A stretch of 64,000 nt of DNA from Lachnospira sp. Lineage in GTDB: Bacteria > Bacillota > Clostridia > Lachnospirales > Lachnospiraceae. The notes under the pieces were generated by a model. That model made no database searches. It worked only from the letters and a program-made list of their open reading frames with translations, and had not been told where the DNA came from. Of this stretch, positions 17,628-26,697 are shown one piece after another. The stretch's first letter is position 1, and the number at the start of each line of letters is the position of its first letter. Made by a program: the position numbers and the translations under genes. The stretch lies in the NCBI GenBank assembly GCA_015057605.1, contig SVDX01000007.1, positions 34,768 to 98,767 on the forward strand, written 5' to 3'.

Positions 17628-18419
17628 TTAATACACCAACCTGTGCATTTTTTCCTCATCTCCAAAAGAAGCATACTTTCTGTATCTTCCTTGCTCTATA
17701 GTTACATCTAAATCATACGTCATTTTCAAATTATATTCTGTAATAATATCTGTTGCCTTTCCAAACAATTGTCCTGAATCCGACATCATCAGAACCCTAT
17801 CATTTAATTCCATTGCTTGTCCCGGATTATGTGTCGTGGTAATCACACAATATCCTCGTTCTGCAAGTCTTGTAATCTGGTTAAGCACAATCAATTGATT
17901 CTTAATATCTAAATTTGATGTAGGTTCATCAAACACAATAATTTTAGGATTTTGTATAATAGCTCTCGCTATCTTAACAATTTGCATCTCACCAGAAGAA
18001 AGTTCAAAGACATCTCTATTAAACAGATTCCCATGACCTAAATCTTCTAAAATACTATATGCCTTTTCATACTGACTTTTATTCGGTGACTGCAATGATG
18101 TCAACCTATTAGCAAATCCTGTTGCCAAAAAGTCCGCTACACGTAAATTCTGATAACATGGATTATTTGATGCTACAACCGCAATCAAAGAAGATAATTC
18201 GTTTACAGATAACTCTCTTACTTCTTTATTATCAACTGTAATACTACCTATGTAATTATGTAATTCAGCAGTTAAACAACGTATAAATGTAGTCTTTCCT
18301 ATTCCATTTCTACCAAGAATAGCAAGCACACTACTTGAGCCAATCGAAAAAGATAAATCATTTAGTATTAATGGACTATCTTTTTTATATTTAAAGGATA
18401 AGTTTTTTACATTAATCAT
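17628..18419 (-). CDS. ABC transporter ATPase, iron-siderophore/cobalamin type
   Basis: This is the ATP-binding subunit of a FecCD-type importer: Walker A GRNGIGKTT, Q-loop region, signature ELSSGEMQ, Walker B IIVFDEPTS and the switch His in TTTHNPG. The start ATG overlaps the permease stop by 4 bp, indicating coupled translation. It powers uptake by the permease and lipoprotein encoded directly upstream. The final 45 residues extend a little past the usual core. A terminator was not obvious in the 80 bp before the peptidase gene. Confidence 0.92.
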   Translation of the reverse strand: MINVKNLSFKYKKDSPLILNDLSFSIGSSSVLAILGRNGIGKTTFIRCLTAELHNYIGSITVDNKEVRELSVNELSSLIAVVASNNPCYQNLRVADFLATGFANRLTSLQSPNKSQYEKAYSILEDLGHGNLFNRDVFELSSGEMQIVKIARAIIQNPKIIVFDEPTSNLDIKNQLIVLNQITRLAERGYCVITTTHNPGQAMELNDRVLMMSDSGQLFGKATDIITEYNLKMTYDLDVTIEQGRYRKYASFGDEEKMHRLVY

Positions 18420-19468
18420 CTGTTTTTCTCCTCACTGTGCTTTGCGTTAATAAACCAACAAGTGATAAACAACGGAAGACCTAATAGTCCAGATATAATA
18501 CTTACAGGAAGTTCCGCAGCTGATATCAATCTATTAATAATATCTACTACTAACAAAAATATGCTGCCCATTAAGAATGCTAACGGCATTGTATATCTAT
18601 GATTTTGACCTACTAACAATCTAGATAATTGTGGAATAACTAATCCAACCCATCCAATAGAACCTGATATTGATACCGCAGATGCTACCAATACCGTAGC
18701 ACACGCTAGATATATAACTCTATTTCTACCAATATTAAATCCCATACTCTTCGCTTCACTATCCATAAAACAAAAGTAATTTAATCCCCAACTTCTAGTA
18801 AAAAGTATTACTGTACAAATAGTAACTGGTATAGCTATATATGCTAATTGCTCCATTGTTATCGATGAAATATCACCCATTGTCCAAAATACGATTGCCT
18901 GAAGATGTATCTCCGGATTAGCCATATATTTAATCATAGCTAATACTGATGACATTGCACCACCAATCAATATTCCGGACAAAATAAGCGATAAAGTCTT
19001 ATCCAATTTAATGCTGGATGATAATAAAAATATTAAGCATATATTTGCTACACCCAATATAAAAGCTAAAAATTGTATCTGCATAGTTGATAAGCCTAAT
19101 ACAATTCCTAATGCAGCACCTACACATGAACTAGTACTAACACCTAAAATATCCTGAGATACAAGCGTATTTCTAAAAACACCTTGATATGTAAGTCCAG
19201 CTATTGCTAATATTCCACCTATCACAACTGACGCTACAGTTCTTGGAATACGTATATTTATGATAATGGTTCGAATAATTTCTGCTTCCTTAGTTCCGTT
19301 ATATCCTAGCATTGCTTTAATTGTTTCCATAAACGACATTCCATATTGTCCAATAAACAATGAAATGCATATTAATGTTACATTAGCAATTAACAAAGCT
19401 ATAATCAATATTACAATTTTTCTTTTATCTTGAAACAGCTGTTCAGTTTGTGATTTCTTTTTCTCCAT
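18416..19468 (-). CDS. FecCD-family ABC transporter permease
   Basis: About ten hydrophobic helices and the family motifs RIPRTVASVVIGGILAIAGL, GVSTSSCVGAALGI and GSIGWVGLVIPQLSRLLVG identify a permease of the iron-siderophore, haem or cobalamin group. It forms the membrane channel of the transporter with the ATPase and lipoprotein next to it. The first codons overlap the end of the binding-protein gene by 26 bp, with GGAGG 11 bases before the ATG. The substrate cannot be decided from sequence. Confidence 0.92.
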   Translation of the reverse strand: MEKKKSQTEQLFQDKRKIVILIIALLIANVTLICISLFIGQYGMSFMETIKAMLGYNGTKEAEIIRTIIINIRIPRTVASVVIGGILAIAGLTYQGVFRNTLVSQDILGVSTSSCVGAALGIVLGLSTMQIQFLAFILGVANICLIFLLSSSIKLDKTLSLILSGILIGGAMSSVLAMIKYMANPEIHLQAIVFWTMGDISSITMEQLAYIAIPVTICTVILFTRSWGLNYFCFMDSEAKSMGFNIGRNRVIYLACATVLVASAVSISGSIGWVGLVIPQLSRLLVGQNHRYTMPLAFLMGSIFLLVVDIINRLISAAELPVSIISGLLGLPLFITCWFINAKHSEEKNR

Positions 19469-20501
19469 TTGGTGTTAATCCTCCAAGGATATACTCTGCT
19501 TGTTTCTCTGTTAATGTATATCCTGCAAATTCCTCATAAAAGCTAATTGTTTCCTCTATTAAGTCATATTCAAAATATTCAGGATAGATAACCGCACTTG
19601 TCCAAGTAATCATTAAGGCAATCTCTAACCCATAACGGTTCCATGCAGATATGCCCATAGGAACTATAAACACATTTTCATTTTCTACCGCATCATTATT
19701 AGACCATTCTGCTGTTGACATCAGTTCATCATACAATACATGCTGATATTTTCCACCAATAATAATATTCTGTGGGTTTACAGCTAGAATTGCCTCGCTA
19801 TCAACCTTATTAGCTGGTGATTCTATCAATTCATCAGTTGCAAATATTGTGTACGACAAATTCGCACACGCTGAATTAGTTGAGCCCTTTCCTGCAGTTT
19901 TATATAATCCTTTATTTGAAACTCCATTTATATAATACATTGATTCTTTTTCAGGTAATTTTCCATCAAGAGTATCTGCAACTAACTTTATATTTCCTTC
20001 TAAATAATCAACATATTTTTCACACTTTGTTTTTGCGTCATCTCCTAATATGTCTCCTAACATATTTATAGCTACCTTCATATCTTCTATAGTCCAATAT
20101 GAGAAAGTAACTGCTGTTACGCCTTTACTTCGCAAATCTCTTGCTTGTTCTGCTTCCTGAACAAGAACAATATCTGCATCTGCTTTCAAAAGAACTTCTG
20201 CACTAGCTTCTTGGTCAAATTTTTCTATATTTTCTATTTCAGGATACATTTCAACCATCCACTGTGATTCTATTGCATCAACATTAATACCAGTAAGATA
20301 TTTTCCAAAGTCTAATCCTACCATCACTTGACAGCCATATGTAACCAAGTTAATTACAGTATCTACTTTTTCAGGAATTTCTACCTCATCTCCCGCACAA
20401 TCAATTATCTTCTTTGTATTATCACTTTTTTTGACATTACCACATGCAGTTGCACTAAATAGTATAGTCATTATTAACATTATAGAAATTATTCTTTTCA
20501 T
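19443..20501 (-). CDS. Siderophore-type substrate-binding lipoprotein
   Basis: A lipoprotein signal (MKRIISIMLIMTILFSATAC) is followed by a two-lobed type III periplasmic-binding protein with the family opening IDCAGDEVEIPEKVDTVI. It should capture an iron chelate, haem or corrinoid outside the membrane and deliver it to the FecCD-type permease. The start at 20501 is preferred: GGAGG lies 7 bases upstream and the ATG overlaps the hydrolase stop as ATGA. An ATG at 20537 would add 12 residues before the signal peptide. Confidence 0.9.
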   Translation of the reverse strand: MKRIISIMLIMTILFSATACGNVKKSDNTKKIIDCAGDEVEIPEKVDTVINLVTYGCQVMVGLDFGKYLTGINVDAIESQWMVEMYPEIENIEKFDQEASAEVLLKADADIVLVQEAEQARDLRSKGVTAVTFSYWTIEDMKVAINMLGDILGDDAKTKCEKYVDYLEGNIKLVADTLDGKLPEKESMYYINGVSNKGLYKTAGKGSTNSACANLSYTIFATDELIESPANKVDSEAILAVNPQNIIIGGKYQHVLYDELMSTAEWSNNDAVENENVFIVPMGISAWNRYGLEIALMITWTSAVIYPEYFEYDLIEETISFYEEFAGYTLTEKQAEYILGGLTPNGEKEITN

Positions 20502-21658
20502 AATATATCCTCCGTTGTATTCATAGGTGCTACCCAATCAAAAATCAAGTCTGGTTCTTCAAAAGGTAATGTAAAGAAATCTTCATTTAATTCTATTCCA
20601 TCATGGATGTGTGCAATAATATTAACTAGCATTTCAATATCTTGCTTGGTATGATAGTGGGTACCTTCTCTAAAATACCAAAATAATGATTTCTCTGCAT
20701 GTAAAAACTTAAATACTTCTTCTGCTGCTTTTGTAGTCATCCACGATCCTACAGGATTTGCCCATATATCTCCTGCTGCCTCTGAAACAAAAAGAATGCG
20801 CGGAGCGATTAAAGCCTTCTGATAATGTGTATCAAATGCCAATTTATCTTCATTATCTACATATTTTTCTAAATCTGGTCCAAACCAAAAGTTAGTTTCT
20901 GTCCATATATCTCGCAATGTTTCACTCGGCCACTCAGGTAAGGACATATAATCCCCTGTCATTTTTATACGATAGCATCCACCACCACCTAAACAAGCCT
21001 CATTTGGATTCACTATAGTTGCACGTTCATCTACAGTTCCTGCTAACATAGCAGCTTTACCACCTCTTGAGTGTCCAGTAAAAGCTATACACGATATATC
21101 TACCTGTGGTAATTTTAGCGTTTCTAATGCATCCACACATCTAGAATACCCCCAAGCCCATGCTCCAAGTGCTCCAAATGTATACTCAGGATATACATTA
21201 TATAACGCTCCACTTTGTCTCTTCTCTGTTTGTATATCATGAGCCAACTCTGTTCTATCAAACAAAACCCATCCTACATCTAAGTTAATAGCCGTATTGA
21301 TAAATTCCTCGTTCATATGATATCCAGCACACATATCACCATCTATAATCATTGGTCTATTTTTACCCTTAGGCATAATAATCTTTATAAGAAAGGAAAC
21401 CTGTTGCTCTTTTGTACCAGCATGTATCTTATAACTACTATGATTCTTACCTTGGCATAATTGTTCAACTTCAAAAAAGTCCGGCTTAGGTGGCAATGTT
21501 CCATATTGTACTTCGATACAATCATGAAATATTTCTTTTTTACGTTGTTCCCAACTTTCTGTACTATTTACCACTTTCCCATCATTAAATAAAAATGGAT
21601 TAGGTAATCTACCTAAGACACTATATTCTTTTATTTGCAATGTTTTTTCTCGCTCCAT
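20498..21658 (-). CDS. Alpha/beta hydrolase like glucuronoyl esterases (CE15), cytoplasmic
   Basis: No signal peptide is present. The nucleophile motif FTGHSRGGKAAML, the following NPNEACLGGGGCYRI with a probable acid Glu, and EGTHYHTKQD with the catalytic His match the order in CE15 glucuronoyl esterases, whose motif is (G)CSR-x-GK followed by a Glu in a glycine-rich loop. CE15 enzymes are normally secreted and act on plant cell walls. Here the gene leads an operon for a siderophore-type importer with a 4-bp overlap, so an intracellular role in cleaving an imported ester ligand, as Fes-type esterases do, is attractive but inferred. GGAG precedes the ATG by about 8 bases. Confidence 0.75.
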   Translation of the reverse strand: MEREKTLQIKEYSVLGRLPNPFLFNDGKVVNSTESWEQRKKEIFHDCIEVQYGTLPPKPDFFEVEQLCQGKNHSSYKIHAGTKEQQVSFLIKIIMPKGKNRPMIIDGDMCAGYHMNEEFINTAINLDVGWVLFDRTELAHDIQTEKRQSGALYNVYPEYTFGALGAWAWGYSRCVDALETLKLPQVDISCIAFTGHSRGGKAAMLAGTVDERATIVNPNEACLGGGGCYRIKMTGDYMSLPEWPSETLRDIWTETNFWFGPDLEKYVDNEDKLAFDTHYQKALIAPRILFVSEAAGDIWANPVGSWMTTKAAEEVFKFLHAEKSLFWYFREGTHYHTKQDIEMLVNIIAHIHDGIELNEDFFTLPFEEPDLIFDWVAPMNTTEDIL

Positions 21659-21693
21659 CTAGTTCTCTCCTTATTTGAAACACTTATATACTA

Positions 21694-21709
21694 AAGAATA
21701 TATATTCTT
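21694..21709. promoter_or_regulatory. 16-bp perfect palindrome upstream of the hydrolase-transporter operon
   Basis: AAGAATATATATTCTT lies 36-51 bp before the start codon. It may be an operator for a metal or other repressor. No -35/-10 pair was convincing around it, and it does not match a Fur box that I can name. Confidence 0.35.
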
Positions 21710-21777
21710 AACCATATCCAAAATGCTTCGTTACAGATTCAACTTTTTATTTCTATTAAATCTTCTAATCTCATAAT

Positions 21778-21960
21778 CTAAATTCTCCTATAAATACCTA
21801 ACAAAATAGTTATGTTAACAACACAATTCATCAATACTATAATACTTGCAAAATAAACATATTTTATTATTATGCGTTTCCATCTTAAACGCCCCTGCAA
21901 CCAAAATAAAACTTGTTCAAAAAACGAGTAATATATACTTTTTGCCACATTTTCTATCAA
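21778..21960 (-). CDS. Possible 60-residue membrane protein
   Basis: The reading frame would start with TTG overlapping the upstream stop codon by 4 bp. It encodes a basic N-terminal half and one hydrophobic segment (YFASIIVLMNCVVNITILLG). The ribosome site is poor and no homologue comes to mind. The overlap and hydrophobic helix argue for a real gene; the rare start argues against. It could be a membrane effector in the IetAS-like operon. Confidence 0.3.
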   Translation of the reverse strand: MIENVAKSIYYSFFEQVLFWLQGRLRWKRIIIKYVYFASIIVLMNCVVNITILLGIYRRI

Positions 21961-22607
21961 AATAACGGCTCAATCTCAACAGGATTTCCATCTTTATCCG
22001 TATAATTATTGATTATTTCTACAAGCATATCAAACTGGCACATATTATCCCTTACATTATTATTTACTCTAAGTTCATCTATTGCATCTGTAAGTGTCTT
22101 ACCCCCTAGATTTCTCCCGATTATAGTATTAACGCCTTTTACCTGACTATGAAAAGGTTCTCTAGCTTTAAATCTATAAACTTTTTCCCTAATTTCAAAT
22201 ATTTTTGTATTTGGATCTGCATCAATAATAATAATTACCCACATAATTGCATTATATAACTGCTCAGCAATAGGATTCCATACTTCTCTAGGTCTTCTTC
22301 CCCCTGGTCCTCCTGGTCCACCTCCTGGTCCCACAACGCCTCCTTCTCCATGCAAAGGATTATACAATGGTAAACCTTCATGACCTATTAATTCTAAAAA
22401 ATGCCTCGCCGCTCCCATACCACATTGGATAATTTCTTTCTCCCCACCTAATTTGGGGTACGCATGAAAAATATAATATTTATCATTAATGGTTTGTCCT
22501 GCATCACTATGCTTTGTTTGTCCTGTCAACAACTTAACATAAGCTACTGGTAGTACATTAAACTCTTCGACAATTTGCTCTCTTCTTTCTGGTGTTCTAC
22601 AATCCAT
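21957..22607 (-). CDS. Unknown protein with a glycine-rich linker, downstream of the subtilase
   Basis: I do not recognise this protein of about 216 residues. Its N-terminal half (about 1-85) and C-terminal half (about 110-216) are separated by a glycine/proline-rich stretch (GGVVGPGGGPGGPGG near residues 89-103). The C-terminal half contains a hydrophobic patch (MWVIIIIDAD), not clearly a membrane helix. The ATG at 22607 has GGAGG 8 bases upstream. It lies 85 bp after the subtilase gene on the same strand and may be a third member of that operon. Confidence 0.65.
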   Translation of the reverse strand: MDCRTPERREQIVEEFNVLPVAYVKLLTGQTKHSDAGQTINDKYYIFHAYPKLGGEKEIIQCGMGAARHFLELIGHEGLPLYNPLHGEGGVVGPGGGPGGPGGRRPREVWNPIAEQLYNAIMWVIIIIDADPNTKIFEIREKVYRFKAREPFHSQVKGVNTIIGRNLGGKTLTDAIDELRVNNNVRDNMCQFDMLVEIINNYTDKDGNPVEIEPLF

Positions 22608-22692
22608 AATTTGCACCTCCTTTTATTAATTCATAGATTATTTGACTCTATCTAATAATTATTTTGTAATGTATGTATACATATCATTTGCA

Positions 22693-24921
22693 TTACTCAA
22701 ACACGATATCTTCATTAACCTTCTCATGAATATCTGTACGAACACCAATATCTATTCGATTAACTAGCCATCCGTTCAAATTGCAGTTTTTTATGAATTC
22801 ATCAATTCGATTAATACCATACATCTCTTTCAACGTAACAACAACACCGAATCTAAGACCAACTCCATCTTTTGGATCCAATCTGTTATTAGTTTTTACT
22901 TCCATTCCCCAATTCTTATTTGTATATGATTTCTTTGGTTTGCTTTTATCTTTAGGTATCTCTGAGATATACTTTACGTTATCCCACTTTCTGAATCGTT
23001 CTCTTGCTTCACCTTCAAGGATATAACTTCCAGTATCGGTTTCACTTTGATTTTGTTTGTCTCCATTAATCTCGTTAAGTTTGCCATCATCCTTAATTCT
23101 GCCAAAATGCAAATTCAATTCTGTATTTGTATAGTCAACTCCCTGAGCTCTATCACATACAGGGAAATAACACATAGTAGCTCTCGCAAAATATGGATAA
23201 TTGCCATCTTTAGTCGGAACCGGAAAATGGTAATTATAAGTATTCCACTTCTCACTTATATCCGTCACCACAAATTTAATTTCATCATCCTTTGTCTGAA
23301 CAATATCCTCAATTCTAATCGGAACAACTCCATGACCATATAATGCAACTTCCTCTACCGTTGGAATTCCATTCCACCCCCTCGCAGCATCAATAATCAT
23401 TGCCTTAGCCACTTCTCGATTCAATCCCAAAACATCAATTAGATACGATAATTTTCGTGCGATCCATGGAGCTGCATATGATGTTCCTGCAACATAAGCA
23501 GCTCCAGTTGGCTCGCATACTTGAATATACTGTTCTTCACTTCCACCATAATAGCTCACATCTGGCTTTGCAAAAAAAGATAATGCTAATCCTTTTCTTG
23601 AATATTTTGTTGATAATCCACTTTTTGTTACAGCATTTACTACCATACTATTAATAGAATCTGCTGGAGAACCAATCTTCGTAATGCTCTCATTAGGTCT
23701 ATTCGTTCCAGCTACTACAAAAATGACGTCATTTTCATACTGTATTTGATCTAATACTGCTGCTTCCGCAGAAATAAAATTATCATTTACTTCCTGATTA
23801 CTTCCAAGCGAAATATTCCAAACCTTTATATCTGGGTTCTCTGTCACAATTCTTTTTATTAGCTTAATAATTGTAAAAGATGAAAATCCTTTTGCTGTCG
23901 CCACTCCAAAATGGCGTACCCTAAATCTTTTGCATCCATCATCTAACCAAGGATTTAATCTTGGACCATCTACAATAATGGACGACACCGATGTTCCATG
24001 TCGATAGTCCTCTGGTGTTTTATCAAAATAATCTTCAACTAAGTCCTTATCTTCTACCCAATCACTAAAGTACACTCTTTTATCAAACAAAGTATCGATT
24101 ACTCCGATAGTTGGTTCTGTAGTTGGTGGCGGAATAGTAGTCAAATCTTGTAAATAGCTATCAACAAAGTCCTCTGGAGTCAGGTCAGACAAATTTTCAG
24201 TTGCCATTGACACCAAATATGGAACTTTTTTATATAACACTTTCATCTCGTTTTCATCCAAAAAAACTGTTCGATTATCTAAAATTCTATTAGATAAAAG
24301 CTCAATTCCAATCTCTTTAAACAATTGCTTTGTATCCATCTTTGTATCAAACAACGTAACGATACTCTCTTTTTCTTTTTGCTCAGCAAATTCCACTTCA
24401 AAATCCTCAATATACGAAACATCCGCTATAACCTGCTTAAAAGCCGTTTTTTGCAATGGTAGCTTTGAAAAATCAATTTTTTCCATTGTTTTTTTATCAT
24501 CAAAAATTGTCTTTGTAATTCCTTCTTGAAAAAAAGCAAACATGATATCACTAGATTTATATAATATATCAATACTATTATCTAAATCATCCATATCAAT
24601 AAAATAGGTAATAATATGCTTATTTTTATCTTTATTAAATTTTGCTCCCACAATAGCAAAATTTGAGTCTACCCCTTTTAATAAACCAGCAATACGATTG
24701 CTCTTAGCAACTATTTTATTATAGCATACACTTAGAATTATTCCTTGGAACGGTCTCTTCTCCTGCTTCCAAAATTCTTTTATCTGCAATAATTTTTCTG
24801 CCAGTTTTAATACTTTAGAACTTGTAACAGTAACTTTACTATTCATTGCGGGACCACCACCCCTATTAGTTTTTGACTCCTGTACAAAACGTTTACCTTT
24901 TAATTCTAGTACATTATTCAT
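22693..24921 (-). CDS. Subtilisin-like (S8) protease, IetS-like
   Basis: This cytoplasmic protein of about 742 residues has a long N-terminal region (about 1-275) and an S8 domain. The triad is clear: Asp in IGVIDTLFD (about 284), His in HGTSVSSII (about 319), Asn region VVAGTNRP, and Ser in GTSYAAPW (about 487). About 200 unassigned residues follow. No signal peptide is seen. The AAA ATPase gene directly upstream overlaps it by 8 bp. This ATPase-subtilase arrangement matches the IetAS anti-phage system described in defence surveys. The ATG at 24921 has GGAGG 9 bases upstream. Confidence 0.85.
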   Translation of the reverse strand: MNNVLELKGKRFVQESKTNRGGGPAMNSKVTVTSSKVLKLAEKLLQIKEFWKQEKRPFQGIILSVCYNKIVAKSNRIAGLLKGVDSNFAIVGAKFNKDKNKHIITYFIDMDDLDNSIDILYKSSDIMFAFFQEGITKTIFDDKKTMEKIDFSKLPLQKTAFKQVIADVSYIEDFEVEFAEQKEKESIVTLFDTKMDTKQLFKEIGIELLSNRILDNRTVFLDENEMKVLYKKVPYLVSMATENLSDLTPEDFVDSYLQDLTTIPPPTTEPTIGVIDTLFDKRVYFSDWVEDKDLVEDYFDKTPEDYRHGTSVSSIIVDGPRLNPWLDDGCKRFRVRHFGVATAKGFSSFTIIKLIKRIVTENPDIKVWNISLGSNQEVNDNFISAEAAVLDQIQYENDVIFVVAGTNRPNESITKIGSPADSINSMVVNAVTKSGLSTKYSRKGLALSFFAKPDVSYYGGSEEQYIQVCEPTGAAYVAGTSYAAPWIARKLSYLIDVLGLNREVAKAMIIDAARGWNGIPTVEEVALYGHGVVPIRIEDIVQTKDDEIKFVVTDISEKWNTYNYHFPVPTKDGNYPYFARATMCYFPVCDRAQGVDYTNTELNLHFGRIKDDGKLNEINGDKQNQSETDTGSYILEGEARERFRKWDNVKYISEIPKDKSKPKKSYTNKNWGMEVKTNNRLDPKDGVGLRFGVVVTLKEMYGINRIDEFIKNCNLNGWLVNRIDIGVRTDIHEKVNEDIVFE

Positions 24922-25981
24922 TAATATCATCCTCCTTGTTTAATTTACGAGCAACAGCACTTTTTGATTCACCTTTTAATTTTTCAATCTCTCTCACAGT
25001 AAAACCTTTTTCATACAACTTATTTATATCTGTTCCATCTAAATTGCCTATCAAATTATTATAAAAACGCCTTAAATAATCATACTCCAAATCAACATCA
25101 CTAAATGCTAGCGATGTTTTTATTATATTTTTTAATTCTCCTGGATATGGTAGCACATCTGATGCCTTTAATATTTTCTTAAACAATCTCGTATCTTTCG
25201 ATATGTTTTTAAAATTTTTTACAAAAGATGAAAAATAATATTCTCCAACTTCAATCAAATCCTCTTTTTTATATCTGTCAAAATTAATAACCGCATCAAA
25301 ACGTCTTATTAATGCTTTATCAAAATTTGAAAATAAATTTGTCGTTGCAATAATTACTATCTCTTTGTTTAAATCAGTCAATCTATCCAATTCTCTTAAA
25401 ATAATCGATGTTACTCTACCCATTTCACGTACATCATGTGAATTTATTCTATCTAATGCTATCACATCTATTTCATCAAATAAAACTACAACTTTATTCG
25501 AACATGGTAACGCACCAATTTCATTAAAAACTTTAACAATATTTTTATTTGTCTGTCCAAGCTTACTATCTATTAAATTATCAAAATTAACACAAAACAA
25601 TAATCTGTCAAGTAATCTTGCCACATGTTTAGCTGCCTCAGTTTTTCCACTACCAGGTAATCCTTCAAATAAAAATTTATTTATCCCAACATTATGATTT
25701 ACCGCATTTATTATTCCTTTTATGTCTTCAGCTATTTCTGTTGGCAAACTTAATGGCTCCACTGCTCTTGTATCCACTTGTCTCAAAAAATCACTTTCAA
25801 AATCACTGCTTTGAGGTGTATATAAATTAGCTTCTGCAATTAATCCCATAATATATTCTGCTAGTTGCTCATCTCCTATGCTATCAAAATATCTTGCTAT
25901 ATTAATTGCCTCATTTCTAAAAGAATTTTCATTTTTTTCTACATGATACTTTATTAAATTTAAAACATTTTGTTTCTTCAT
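24914..25981 (-). CDS. AAA+ ATPase, IetA-like partner of the subtilase
   Basis: The AAA+ core is complete: Walker A EGLPGSGKTEAA (about 106), Walker B VVLFDEIDVI (about 166), sensor 1 IVIIATTN and the arginine-finger region ALIRRFDAVI. The N-terminal 95 residues are helical. The last 45 residues include a helix-turn-helix-like segment (FTVREIEKLKGESKSAVARK). The ATPase probably selects or unfolds targets and activates the protease downstream, by analogy with IetAS. It is the first gene after a strong promoter and has AGGAGGT 9 bases before the ATG. The substrate and trigger are unknown. Confidence 0.85.
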   Translation of the reverse strand: MKKQNVLNLIKYHVEKNENSFRNEAINIARYFDSIGDEQLAEYIMGLIAEANLYTPQSSDFESDFLRQVDTRAVEPLSLPTEIAEDIKGIINAVNHNVGINKFLFEGLPGSGKTEAAKHVARLLDRLLFCVNFDNLIDSKLGQTNKNIVKVFNEIGALPCSNKVVVLFDEIDVIALDRINSHDVREMGRVTSIILRELDRLTDLNKEIVIIATTNLFSNFDKALIRRFDAVINFDRYKKEDLIEVGEYYFSSFVKNFKNISKDTRLFKKILKASDVLPYPGELKNIIKTSLAFSDVDLEYDYLRRFYNNLIGNLDGTDINKLYEKGFTVREIEKLKGESKSAVARKLNKEDDINE

Positions 25982-26013
25982 ATTTCTTTTACCTCCTACC
26001 CTTTATAATATTG

Positions 26014-26056
26014 ATTATACCGCTCATCTGGGACATAGTCAATTGTTTTTGGGACA
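26014..26056 (-). promoter_or_regulatory. Promoter of the IetAS-like operon with two TGTCCCA direct repeats
   Basis: TTGACT (26042-26037), a 17-bp spacer and TATAAT (26019-26014) form a near-consensus promoter. Two identical TGTCCCA heptamers lie at 26056-26050 and 26035-26029, exactly 21 bp apart, on the same face of the helix. One is just upstream of the -35 and one is in the spacer. That layout suits a repressor that blocks polymerase. No candidate regulator gene is adjacent. Confidence 0.7.
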
Positions 26057-26101
26057 AAATTATTGTTTTTACAAGCAATCATCTCCTAATAAACGACAAA
26101 A

Positions 26102-26135
26102 ACTCCCAACTACACTTTTACGCATAGTTAGGAGT
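26102..26135 (-). terminator. Rho-independent terminator after the acetyltransferase pseudogene
   Basis: ACTCCTAACTA pairs with TAGTTGGGAGT with one mismatch, followed by TTTTTG on the minus strand. It resembles the ACTCCC hairpin family seen elsewhere in the region. Confidence 0.7.
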
Positions 26136-26184
26136 ATATGTATTCATTCTCTCCGTATGACTGAATTTTCACACCTAATGAATA

Positions 26185-26696
26185 TTATAAAACCATTTCA
26201 AAATAAAGTTCTGCATGCTCATTATCATTATATCTGTCAGTCTCTTGAAATCCAACGCTTCGATACAAATGTTGTGCTACTGAAAATTGTTTTCTGGTAT
26301 CTAAACACATCTTATGATAATGTTGTTCTCGTGATTTTTCGATAGCACGTTCTAACAATAATCGCCCATATCCATTTCCTTGGTACTCTGGCAGTACAAA
26401 CATCCTCTTCAATTCAACTGTCCGATTAACATTATCAATTATTCTAATTGCAACAGTTCCGATAACATTGTCATCATCAATCAAACACCAAAAGCAACCA
26501 TTTTTCATATAATATTCTTCCACATTTGCAACATCTGCATGTCTATCATCAGGTGAATATGGTATACCAACAGCAGAAAGACATTTTTCAAAATCTTTTT
26601 AACAATATGTTTCTCATTTAAACTATTTCCCATTTCATATAATTGTGTATTCCATGTCATAAAATTAATTTCTCGCACTTTTATCACACCACTCAC
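26185..26696 (-). pseudogene. GNAT acetyltransferase broken by a frameshift
   Basis: The C-terminal part encodes a GNAT fold with the acetyl-CoA motif LPEYQGNGYGRLLLERA and the closing LYRSVGFQETDRY. In the same frame, upstream sequence continues as KDFEKCLSAVGIPYSPDDR with no start until a different frame supplies the N-terminus (VIKVREINFMTWNTQLYEM). The frames meet at GTTAAAAAGATTTT near 26600, where one extra A would restore a single protein of about 170 residues. Either the gene is inactivated or there is a sequencing error in the A-run. Substrate unknown. Confidence 0.7.
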
Positions 26697-26697
26697 T

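Noticed and set aside
23457..23654. 65-residue plus-strand frame inside the subtilase gene
   Set aside because: It is antisense to the catalytic domain and has no ribosome site.
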